The notes beneath the pieces were generated by a model. It was not told the origin of the DNA. It worked only from the letters and a program-made list of their open reading frames with translations, and did no database searches. From Boletus sp. NGJ (Eukaryota; Basidiomycota; Agaricomycetes; Boletales; Boletaceae): a stretch of 64,000 bases of DNA. The stretch lies in the NCBI GenBank assembly GCA_019096195.1, contig JAGTXK010000021.1, forward strand, positions 372,001 to 436,000. Reading direction: 5' to 3'. The first letter of the stretch is position 1; every line of letters begins with the position of its first letter. Made by a program: the position numbers and the translations under genes. This document shows, in pieces, positions 22,901 to 33,845 of this stretch.

Positions 22901-25900
22901 TCAAGCCCCTATGTGTACAAAGGAAATTTTCTGCGTCAACGACACTCCCTTTCCAACCACTTTCAGCGCCTCATTGAGTGATCGCGCAGTGTTTGTACAC
23001 TGCATCAATTCTCCTTCTTTTGAGATAATTTCCCCATAGAATGCACCAGCCACTTGCCGCATGGCCATGTCATCAACCGGCCAAAGTGTTCCGATGACAC
23101 TCCGGACGCCGGAATACTGCAGCGAAGCAGCTAGGTACATCGTCTCTTCCAGCCTAGTATCGTCCCCTCTGTTGCACCGTCCAGACAAGAACGCAAATTC
23201 CGCCTGAGGGCGTGTGTTGGAGATGTCATACAACGACAGCATACCCTCTCTGGTCTCGAATCCCGAATGGCACGGCAGAGCGGCGTCCAGTGAAGCGGGG
23301 CAAGCGAGATGAAGCCATGCCGGCTCTCGAAAGGCAGCAAGGACCCCTTCCGAGGTTACCTCCTCGCCCTCCATTCGTCTGAACGGCACGCTGGGCGGTA
23401 CGCGGTTGCGTATCAGATCAAGCTCATGGGAGGTCTCGTCGGACGCTGCATGGCCGATCACGACGATCGTGGGAATCGTCTGGCTAGCCAACAATTGCTT
23501 AGACTTTTTGCGCTTGAGAAAGCCCGGGACCACGGTGCTCGTGTGACGGGACCGTGGAGCTTCGTGAGATATTCCCGCTCTGGCGTGTATCAGGGCCTGG
23601 ATTGTGGGCGTGTACGAGGAGACGTATATTTGTGATAAAGTTGGCTCGCCTTGCCTGTATGGTCCTGCAGCGTGTAGGGGTATTGACGTGAATACGCCGG
23701 AGGGGCACCACCAAAGGCGCGAACCCATTGGGACATGGGGCAATAAACGTTGGACGATCGGAGAGACAACGAGGTGCCAAAGGTCCGATAACAGGTATTC
23801 CAAGGACTCTCCATCATCATCGCCGGTAGTAAGCTCTCGAAAACGTATCGCCATCCGCGACACTTCATGGGCTGTCATATGTGCAAGGGGAACGTGGATG
23901 GGTGGGGTACTGCACAGCAAAACGAGAGCATCGCATGTTTGCTTATTAGCATTGAGAATGACGACTGGACCGCCTACTGCAACCTTCTCAAGCTCGATAA
24001 AGGGCGTGGGCTTGAGAAAGAATTTAAAGCCCTCTATGCGGCGGATCTGCTCCGTAATTGCATCCCTTTCTTTTAGTAAGGGTTTGATGTCCTTGGACAT
24101 TTTTGAAGCCCTAGAGACATGTTCAAGTTGGGAGCAGAGGCGCTCAAAGTCGTCCACCAGCGATGCCCCATACTCTCCCGTGAGCCGCAGCTCGTCCAAG
24201 CACGTTTTTCCCCGCACTAGCTGGGACCACAGGGTAGATCTACCCCCTTCGAGAACTTCAATTGCCTCTATCGGTTGCCGGAAGCGTAGCGCAAAACAAG
24301 CACCATCGTACGCCAGGTTGACACTATATCGTCTCGCTAAACATTGTCGGAGCTCAAGAGAGCGCATTGCCGAGATGTGGCTATTGATTAAACGGAGTGC
24401 GGTGCGGTATACGTCGACGCCTGAACGGTGACCATACGTCTCTGCGTCCCCAACCCACTGAAGCGATGCACGAAACGCAGGCCACGAACAGCCACTAACG
24501 ACACCTATGCTGAGCTCGTGATGCCCAAAGGCCTCGTGGAGATCGGAGGGACTTTGTTCGACGAGAAAGCGGAGGTAGTAAGCGGAGGCTAGTTCAGCAT
24601 AGACGTCTGGAATCAGCGGATGACTCAAAGTGCAAAGGTCCTTGGCGAAGCGGAGATGTTGGAATATTGACTCGATGTCCTTGACTTCCCAGGGAAGGAA
24701 GCGTGCCTTCAAGATACGGGCGACCAATAGATTGCAGGCGGCTCGTAACGAGTCTGATGCATACTGCATGTTCATGGAAGTGCTGCAATACAGATAGGCT
24801 TCGTCGAGGTCAAGTTCGTTCCCAGTTTCTCCGAAGCGTAGAAAGAGGGAGGATGCAAGTACGTGGTACAACGTCGCTTGATCTGGATGAGGAGGAGGAA
24901 GTAGCTCAAGTACCTCACGAGAATAGGAGATGGACCTATCCAAGTCGACGATTCCTCCGTATAATTTAAAACGTGTCTCAAGACTGCTCGCGCTCCTTTT
25001 GAGGATGGTTGCACGATGAGGATGATTTTGCGAAGTCTCCATCAGAGCTTCGTTATAAAGATCAATGGCAGTATGAAGGTCTTCGGGGTCGCGGAATTGC
25101 TCGAAGCGAACGTCTAGGCATGTGCCCAGTGCTTCAAGTGTGATGACGCGCCGCGCTAAATCCTCGGAGTGAATCTTCATGGCAAAGAAATGTCTCTGTA
25201 TGGCCTCCTCAAGGTCGTGCAAATTCCCCAATCTTGAAAAGCGGAGGAACAAGGCATTCCCTAGGTTATCCGAGATGATCCCCTCATGGTTATGATTAGA
25301 GGAAAGGAGATTAATGGCGGTGCGGTAATGTATAATTGCGAGCTCGAGATCAGGGAGATCATACTGAAGGTTATAACGCATCACGAGTGCATCCGCTAGG
25401 TCGTAGAACACCGTAAACTGCGGTGGGTCTTCAGCAGACCGAAGTTCAAGCACGTATTTGAAGTTCTTCACCGCAATGTGCAGGTCCTCGGGGTCTCCGT
25501 GCGATTCAAAACGTCTGATGAGTGCAATTGAAAGGCAGGAAAGGGCGAGAAGACGATCTGGGTGACCATCGCGCATCCCGTGCAATGCGATAGACGAGTA
25601 TTCAATGCAGAGCTCTAGGTCCTTTGGGTCATTTTCCAGCTTGAAGCGAGATAGGATGGCGTTGGCGAGATTATAATATGACGCAGGTTTATTCTCCGCA
25701 GGAGCAGAATCCACCACGGCACGATATTGGCAAATTGCGTCACTAAGATCCGAAACATCTCCGGTGTGCTGGAATCTGGAGAATAGAGCGCTGGCGTAGT
25801 TCATGAGAGGTACCAGACGACCATCTGGAGGAAGCATGGAAAGTGCTGTGGTGAAGTATTCGATTGCTAGTTCGATATCCTTCGGCATGCCAAGCTGGCC

Positions 25901-26289
25901 GTACCGAACGAGCAACGCAGTAGCGAAGTTGGACAACGTGTTGGCTCGTCCAGGATGACCAGGAGGGCGAAAGTCCAGGGCCGTGAGATGACACTTCACC
26001 GAGTGGTCTAGATCAGCTATATCGCCATGACGCTGAAAGCGGCCGGATAGGGCGTTGGCGAGATTACTGAGTAGCTTGCTCCGTGTGTCATTAGACAAGG
26101 CAGCGGATGAACTTGCTAGCGTCAATGCCGAGCGGTAGTGAACGATGCATAAACTGAGGTCCGAGGGATTGCCTTGCACTTCGTGACGTGAATAGAGGCT
26201 GTCAGCGAGACGAACGAGCGTGTCAAAATCCTATCGATTAATTCAGTCGAATCCAGCAATGCTTAAACAAGCTCAGCGCTCACACTCAT
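22901..26289 (-). CDS. TPR-CHAT protein B, catalytic His lost (likely pseudopeptidase)
   Basis: 1111-residue paralogue of the CHAT gene 3 kb away. A two-codon first exon (ATG AGT, then a GTGAGC donor; intron 26231-26283) joins to DFDTLVRLADSLYSRHE; the rest is a single open exon. About ten or more TPR-like repeats (DIELAIEYFTTALSML, DLSDAICQYRAVVD, DLEEAIQRHFFAMK) precede the CHAT domain, which keeps fold landmarks such as RLWWCPSGVFTSIPLHAAGP, IYVSSYTPTIQALI and SVIGTLWPVDD. At the active site AHLACHG has become LHLACPAS (Pro codon 23297-23299), and the Cys motif LSACKTATGD has become LSGRCNRGDD, one residue shorter. The protein is therefore probably not a peptidase; it may act as scaffold, decoy or regulator. 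The tiny first exon is less certain than the rest. Confidence 0.88.
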
Positions 26290-27907
26290 CCTGTTGAGCT
26301 ATGACAGTATATGTCTGCTTTCCGGAAATGCAGCTGAAACTATTTTCAACAACTCTGGCAGCTGTGATATGCGGGCAAAAGTGGGTAAGAATGCACTCCC
26401 ATACTCGACACACCTTGAGATATATGTGTGAGCCATTGCGTTATACGGCTCCAGAAGTAAATGATGTAGAGTTATGTCACGAAACTGACAGAACCGTAGG
26501 AAAAAGCATCTACAATCCCCGAGGGCTGACATCGCGAGGATACTCAAATTTCACACGTCTGGGGTGCCATGGTGGAACATAATTTGAGACGAACTCACTT
26601 GATTACTTCCAGCTCTCCGGATCACATGCATGCCACGCTTGATTTCAATGTTTGCAGGAACTAGTGCGTGTTAATCCCGCTGTTGAATTGACCAATCTGG
26701 GGCGGACTCCTGCCAGTGGGGATGAAACATGCGCGCGTGCGCCCACATGCAGAAGTACACCTGTCGGGACCAAATCAATTAGGCAGCTGACGCCCGGAAA
26801 TTGAAAAAGAGAAAGTTCGCCTCCAACTTGTAAGAGTCGGCATCACTGCCCATAGAAGTCTGAAACGGATCCGAGCAATGTCAGCGATCGTGGTGTGGAT
26901 GTGAACATGAGTCTAATGGAGTTTCCCACTGTCACATTCCCTAATGCTGTCGTGCAAACGAAATGCCATCTGTCACCGCGTGTGATCCATCAGTCAGTTC
27001 AACTTAAGCGCAGCGTCAACGTGGCATAAATTTCGAGTGTAACCTTCACCTTACTGCGAGAGCACCAGTTCACGATTTGGTGATTTGGCAATGTGTCGCG
27101 ATTCTTGGCGGGTATATCACTCAGGCGCCCGACACGGACATCCTCGGACTACAGTACTTCCCAAACAAATCCATCTGCCTATTACATGCGACGTGTATTG
27201 ACACTATGAAACGAAAACGTCGAAGGATTGGCTGTGGTCATGCTATAGCGACTCGCGCATGACAATTCTCAGTATGTAATCAGTTTCAGATCATGCATGA
27301 GGCTATTCGTGTGCTTTGCAACTGTATGTATTTTGGAGGAGTTTTTTTGGAGCAAAAACAGTGAGGTAGCCGTAGGAAAGAGCACTTGCAGCAGTATATT
27401 TTGAGAAAGATGGCCCTGATCCGAGGGCTCCTGCAACACAACCCACAGAAAAATCAGACCGTGTAGCTAAGTTACCATGGGGATATCACACCCCTCCATA
27501 TTTCCAAGAGATCTGCATTTGATTGACAGCGAGAATAAAAGATATGAGGGGCGAGAGTGACACAATCATGGTTTTGGCATATCGAGGGGCGGCCGGCCGC
27601 ATCTACGAGACGGTGTGTAACGTTATCGCTCGACGACTCGACCGAGAGAGATAACGGTAGCCGCTGACTCTGAACCAACTTTACGGTAGTGTGAACTCTC
27701 AAGTTGAAGTAACTGGCTCATCGATCGAAGGTATCTTCATTTTGATGCTCCAGCACAACAGAAGTCCGCATGCAGTTGTCTGGCATCACCGGGCTAAGTA
27801 TGATTAGCAACAAGATTCAAGGTTTCTGCACTGTTCGGCTGCTCGGTTGCACTACCTGACGTGACTCAACTTTTTCCAGGGAAGAGTGCAACAGCCCTAA
27901 GGCTGAC
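26290..27907. other. Intergenic, no gene supported
   Basis: A minus-strand open frame at 26299-26547 (82 codons) reads through sequence just upstream of the CHAT start; I cannot link it to CHAT because a stop separates them. The rest shows only short frames. 27601-27656 carries a sequence shared with 10201-10240 and an imperfect hairpin. Confidence 0.4.
27601..27656. repeat. Dispersed short repeat with hairpin
   Basis: The 18-mer GTGTGTAACGTTATCGCT and its flanks (about 40 bp with few mismatches) also occur at 10201-10240. Here CGTTATC pairs with GATAACG 22 bp further on. Could be the end of a dispersed element; too short to classify. Confidence 0.35.
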
Positions 27908-27915
27908 TATATATT
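27908..27915 (+). promoter_or_regulatory. TATA box of secreted glycoprotein gene
   Basis: TATATATT about 40 bp before the ATG; the decayed copy at 31.4 kb has the same box in the same context. Confidence 0.5.
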
Positions 27916-27952
27916 AGCTATGGTGCGTCCCTCGTTTTTTTAAACCTCCTCA

Positions 27953-29276
27953 ATGTTCAACCTTCTCTTCGTGGCGGTCGTCGCGGCTGTTCATATTCCT
28001 TTGGTGTCGTCCTTTCAACCAGGTTCCGACTATGATGTCTATAAGACAACCAATCTATACAACTGTACAGGGCATGTCCCCGTGTCAAACGTCACCGTAC
28101 CCAATGCTGTCGACACCCTTCCGCAGATCGATCCTTCCGCAGACCAAGGCTGGGAACAATGGTCGCTAATCCTGCACGGAACATTCCCAATGATCTTGAG
28201 GTGGAACAAGGGCGACCCGAGTTCATTTGTACCTTCTCCTGCCCATTTTGACGTCCTCATCGTGGACGTTAACGGGACGACTGTCAAGGACACGGTGATA
28301 GGCAACTTTTCATACACCAATAGCGAGCACGTCAAGCAAATTACGATCGGAGACAATTCACTCACGTGGGACTCTGATGCGTTGTGGTACAACGTGTCTG
28401 TCAACGTGGACGGTTACCAGTTGAAATTGGATTCATTCTCGTAGGTTTTTGGCTCGGTGCCTGTATACATTGGAGTTGCTGAACTGTTACAACTGTATGA
28501 TAGGGCGACCCTTGATGCGTTCCATCCAAACGTCGCTTTCCACAATGGCTTGCTTGACCAGTCCGGTGAATGGTTTGGTTCCGTCCCTTTGATTCGCGCT
28601 CAAATGTAGGCAGTCGTCGTATGTGAGTCGAGTGATAGCGACTAACATCAGGCAGTGTCGGGAGCTTGTACACTCCACTGAAGCAGAACATCAGCCTCGA
28701 CGGGCTTTCCGTGATGAGGCATATGTTCTCTGAGAATCCCCTGCCTTCCTACGTAAACAAGTACACAGGAGGAACTCTCTGGGGTTACAGCACGACATTT
28801 TATGATTCCCACGTCTTTTACCAAACAGAAACTACTAATGGAACAGGTATGGAGAGTTTTGCATTAGGAGCAGATGGTTTGGGTTTAACGTGATTTTTTT
28901 AGTTCACGAAGCTGCGTTCCTCGGTCGTGCTCTCCCTATACCTAACCAAAAAGGCGGATTCTCTTCAGCGTGGGCGACCTATGCTGTCACCGACAACCCA
29001 GATCTGTACGGCTTGAGCATCGATGCCGTGACGAACAGGATCAATGCGTCGTTCCCCGGATGCCCAAACACTAACGAGATCCCTTATCTGTTCAATATCA
29101 GTGCCTCAACGCTGATTGGAGAGTTCACTGATCTTGGAGGTGGTACAACGTCCTACTATAGCATCAATGGTACGACAAGTGCGTCGTTCAACGGCGTCGT
29201 CACCAGTGGTGCACTCGGCGGTATTTTCGAAGAGTATGAGGCGCCGTCGACGGATTGTGGTACACAGGGTCCCTGA
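27953..29276 (+). CDS. Secreted glycoprotein of unknown function (possibly CrtC/AttH-like)
   Basis: Four exons (27953-28440, 28504-28605, 28656-28846, 28903-29276) give 384 residues with no break. N-terminal signal peptide MFNLLFVAVVAAVHIPLVSS, no other membrane segment, many N-glycosylation sequons (NCT, NVT, NGT, NFS, NVS, NIS, NGT). Recognisable stretches: TLDAFHPNVAFHNGLLD, GLSVMRHMFSENPLP, GYSTTFYDSHVFYQTE. The length, secretion and beta-rich, Trp/Tyr-rich character recall the lipocalin-like CrtC/AttH fold that includes fungal Diels-Alderase-type proteins, but I do not see a diagnostic motif and would not assign a reaction. Codon phases across all three introns agree. A decayed duplicate lies 3.4 kb downstream, interleaved with broken transporter copies. 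Confidence 0.75.
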
Positions 29277-30329
29277 TTGTGGTGTAGTCTTTGATTCGTT
29301 GAACACGTACGGAAATCCTGCCATGAGATTTTTAGAACACATCACTGGCATTGATCCAAGTCGCCTTTTGCACATTGATGAACGGGGCAATGGAGACTGG
29401 ACAGCGACTCCGTAGGAACGCTGTTGCGAAACAATACCACTGGTGTCTATATTTCTTGAGAACAGATCTCGCGACGTTCAACTGGGTGATAAGGCTCTGT
29501 TACGTAGCGAGAAACGACTCGGAGCAACAGAGCTACGTCTTTGGCCAAACGGAGGAAGGTGGTGGCGCATGTGCATGAAAAGTTTTGCTTCCCTCTGCCA
29601 CATCCTCCGCTCGTGCTTGCCAATCGCTCAGAGCTGAGTTCTCCTCCTTTTTCTTTTCGCCCTCTCTGTCTCGATTTCCCATTCGGTCATCTCCCTACCT
29701 CGCATTCTCCTGGCTTTCGGAGAATCCCAGGCGCCGTGTTGTCGTCCTGCAAGCCCTTTCCCAACCCGCCTTCACAGCCCGGACTGCTTATGCCACCTCA
29801 CTCCCTTCCGTCCGATAGTGTCGTTGGAGTTGTCCCGTTCCTCATACACCACCGGTACCTAAGTGATAGCCAAGACCGATGTTGTGGATTGAAAGAATGT
29901 GACAGAGGTTTGCGGACTACAGCATGGGACGTGCTCAAAGTGCCAGGCTAGCTGACTAACTCCTCTCGACCCTCGAATTCACCAGGTTTCCATCGACCCA
30001 AGTCGTTTCTACTCATGTTTCCCCTTCAAATCAGAGCGGCATTTGTCGAAAACCTACCACCACAGTCGACCCAAGCCAATCTCCGGTGCAACCAAAGTGT
30101 CCAGTTCGTTGTTGGTGACAAGGCCGACGGGTACAGCATCCTGATCGTGCATGTGTAATTCCTAGCTGATCTTGACTGTCAGAACTTAGTTGAACCAGCC
30201 CGCGAGACTTGTTCCCAGCGGGAGCCAACCTTTGGGACCAACTATGAGGTAGGTATCCAAGGTTGCGACATCGTCGATATTCGCAATACATATATCAAAC
30301 AGCTGGCGTGCAGGTTCTCTATGGATCTA
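29277..30329. other. 3' flank of secreted glycoprotein gene
   Basis: The first 150 bp is part of the duplicated unit (compare 32603-32750). The remainder has no gene I can support. Confidence 0.4.
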
Positions 30330-31180
30330 TTGTCGATCTCCTTCATGCGCTTCGATCCACGATATCTCGAGCACGCTCGTGCCTGACATCATAGGGTGCC
30401 CTGCGAACTGTTTGGACTGCATCCGCACGCGCAGACGTCGTCGCCCGAGCGCGCTTTCGACTGTGTGCGCCCAGAACCGCATCTGTGTTAGTAAACATGC
30501 TATCAAGATGAAAAAGGTCCAAGCGCACCTAGACACCCCCCGACGTAAACCTGACCAAGTCCCTCAATCGTCTTTGAGGTCGAATCCCCGTTCAACTCTA
30601 TCTCCAATAGTTTGGAATGATAGATTGTGCAGGCTGATGTGATGGTTTGATGAATGTGAGCACCCCCTTCATCGTGTGTGACGGACCGAGTGCCACGAAA
30701 CACTACACACCCTGGGCCAACAGCGCAGTCCAACACCATTCGGGACTCGATACCATCCACATGTGGATCACATTCCCAAACCGCATTTCGAGCTAAAGTG
30801 AAACGACCGAGGGGGCTCGGGTGGCGTGCATACGGAAGTTTGGAATGACGCGTCGTCTCGTCATGCAGCATGTTTGGACAGGAAGTGACGGACATCCCCG
30901 ATGGTAACCATATCGTGCCTTCATGTCGGAGCATTCCTCGACGAGATGCGATGAATCGTGTGGTAAGAAAAACAGATTATGCCCGAGGAAATTTTAATTC
31001 AACAGCGTCTGCAAAGACAAACGGAGACCGATGTTGAACACGAATTCTCAAATGGTATAAAGGGATCAACAAAGTGCCAAAGGACCCGTGAACAAGTGCT
31101 GTTTTTCTTTTGGTATGTGTCCAAGAACGCTTCGGCACGACGAATACTAATAGAGGGCAACCATAGTCGGTTTGTATGAA
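30330..31180 (-). pseudogene. MFS transporter pseudogene, relic 1
   Basis: Scattered pieces of the intact transporter at 33.8-36.4 kb in the same order: 30360-30550 matches the exon reading ESALGRRRSLAG, 30560-30950 matches the loop/TM7 exons, 31020-31150 matches the exon reading LEHMPKGKEYLVT. Large parts are missing and no long frame survives. Confidence 0.75.
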
Positions 31181-31408
31181 TCGGAGTGTGAATAGCCGTC
31201 GCTCATCATGGCGTCTGTCCGACTCCCAATATTGGCCGATTGGTCCACCCATCGAGTCGGAATGTCGATTCTGCCTTCAAGACGGTCTGATCACACTATC
31301 CCCACTTCCTAACCTGACAGGACCGGGGAAGAATCGAGCAGCCTTACAGCCGACTATATATTTGCTACGTAACGTGACGGCGTACGTCCCTCATTCAAAC
31401 GCTCCTCA

Positions 31409-32602
31409 ATGTTCAACCCTCAGCCTTGGCGGCGGTCGTCGCGGCCGTTCACATCCCCTCAGTGTCGTCCTTTCGACCAGGTTCCGACTATGGTGTCTAT
31501 AAGACGACTAATCTATACAACTGCACAGGGCATGTCCCTGTGTCAAACGTCACCGTATTCAACGCTGTCGACATTCTTCCGCAGATCACGGCTGGGAACA
31601 ATGATCGCTAATCCTGCACGGAACATTCCCAACGATCTTGAGGTAGAACAAGGGCGACCCGAGTTCATTTGTACCTTCTCCCTCCTGTTTGACGTCCTCA
31701 TTGCGGACGTCCACGGGACGACTGTCCAGGGTACGATGATAGGCAACATTTCATACACCAATAGCGAGCACGTCAAGCAAATTACGATCGGAGACAATTC
31801 TCTCACGTGGGATTCTGATGCGTGATGATACAGCAATTGAAATTGGATTCTCGTAGGTTTCTGGTTCGGTGCCTGTATACAGCGGAGTTGCTGAACTGTA
31901 TGATAGGGCAACCCTTGATGCGTTCCATCCAAACGTCGCTCTCCACAATGGCTTGCTTGACCAGTTCCGTCACTTTGATTCGTGCTCAAATGTAAGCAGT
32001 CGTCAGATACGACTAACATCAGGCAGTGTCGGCACTGAAGCAGAACATCACCCTCGACGGGCTTTCCGTGATGAGGCATATGATATATGATATGTTCTCT
32101 GAGAATCTTATGTTAAAAATACACAGGAGGAACTTTCTGGGTTACAGCACGACATTTTGTGATTTCCACGTCTTTTGCCAAATTGAAACTACTAATGGAA
32201 CAGGTATGGAGAGTTTTGCATTGGATGAAGAAGGTTTTGGTTTCATGTGATCTTTCCTAGTTCACAAAGCTACGTTCCTCGGTCGTGCTCTCCCTCTACC
32301 TCACCAAAAAAGGCGAATGCTCTCCTCTCCTGCCTCATGATGGACGACCTATGTCACCGACGACCCAGATCTGTACGACTTGAGCATCGATCCCGTGACG
32401 AACAGGATCAATGCGTCGTTCCTCGGGTGCGCAAACCCTAACGAGATCTTTTATCTGATCAATATCAGTGCCTCAACATTGATTGGAGAGTACACTGATC
32501 TTGGAGGTAGTACAACAGCCTCATTCAACGGCGTCGTCACCAGTGGTTCACTCGCTGGTATTTGAGGCGCCGTCGACGGACTGTGGTGCACATGGACCCT
32601 GA
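31409..32602 (+). pseudogene. Secreted glycoprotein pseudogene
   Basis: Duplicate of the gene at 27.95 kb, including promoter and 3' flank. All exon regions are recognisable (YKTTNLYNCTGHVPVSNVTV, IGDNSLTWDSDA, GLSVMRHM, NISASTLIGEYTDLGG), but there are many small insertions and deletions, a 9-bp duplication near GTGATGAGGCATATG, and lost splice sites. Not expected to give the full protein. Confidence 0.85.
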
Positions 32603-32779
32603 TTGTGGTGCAGTCTTTGATTCGTTGAGCACATCCAGAGATCCCGTGCGATTTTTGCATCAATCACAGCCGCCTTTTACACATAGATGGACGTGGCACA
32701 TTGATGGACGGTGACTCCCGTACGAACGTGGTTACTAAATGATACAGCTGGATTCTAGACATCGATGTGCCATGAATTG

Positions 32780-33690
32780 TCGATCTCTTTCATGCGCTCC
32801 TGGAGGTCCGAATTCGCTTCGATCCAGGACATTCGGGATATTCTTATCGCTGCGCCCCTCCCCTCCTTAATGCATCAACAACCGCTTGCCGATCCCCCTG
32901 TTGTCCATCCGTCTCATGTAAGAGTACTTACGATACAGGCCACCGAGGCCAGTGGCGAGGTACACCATCGCGCTCGCCTACACCGGAAAGGAGCGACTGA
33001 TAAACGGGCGTGTTCATCCCATATCTATTGGAATGGACGGTCAGCATGGGGAGGAATCCAAACGCATAGGAAGACATTCCATTGGTGAGGGCAAATGCGA
33101 TCTCACACGCTGTCGCGCGCACTTTTGATACCAAAGATCCCCGGCCGGGCGTTCCACCCACAACACCCTTCAGTCACTTGATCCGCACGTACACGCAGAC
33201 GTGACGACGGAATGCAAGATGTTACTCGTACAAGATCGCATGCGTCGTCTATTCATCCGCGGGTCCTAAGAAAAAAAAAAAAAAAACACTCGACGTGGCT
33301 CGCAAACTGATTTTCACCAAAAGGCGACTTTTGTCATGATCACAAAGAGACCAACGCAAAGAGTGCACGTGCACGCTTCAGTCTCGTCGTGCAGCGCGAT
33401 CTGGACGAGACTCCAAGGTTGGTTAGGTGAACACCGTGCACGAGTGTCCAGGGAGGCATCAAGAGAGCAGACGAGGGCTGAAAGGATAGATTCGAGAGAG
33501 AAGAAAACACGGCGCGTCGTGCCCCGAGTATCGTTTTCCTTTGAGGATGTGCTCGACGGATCACGATTGCATGGACACAGTGAGGGAACGACTGGCGCGG
33601 TGACCGTCGTCGGTGGTAACTTGTCCTGAAGGAACCCACAGTGCGTGCATTGACTTGAACCAGCCCTCCTAGCCACCCCAAGGCGATGCG
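32780..33690 (-). pseudogene. MFS transporter pseudogene, relic 2
   Basis: Matches the C-terminal exons of the intact transporter (32880-33290 against 33890-34240) and then jumps to the middle exon with the motif HSCSPNQP (33400-33620 against 35460-35650), so internal exons are deleted. An A-run lies at 33269-33286. Confidence 0.75.
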
Positions 33691-33845
33691 ACACTAAATG
33701 CACATAATATATGATACAGTCGACATAACTTACAGAAACGCGTGGTGGTAGCCACGAACGTCATCTCTACGTCTATGCAATGTCTCTCAGACCAAGACTA
33801 GATACCTCCCACACATTAAATCGCCGTCTTCACGATACAGCCTGC

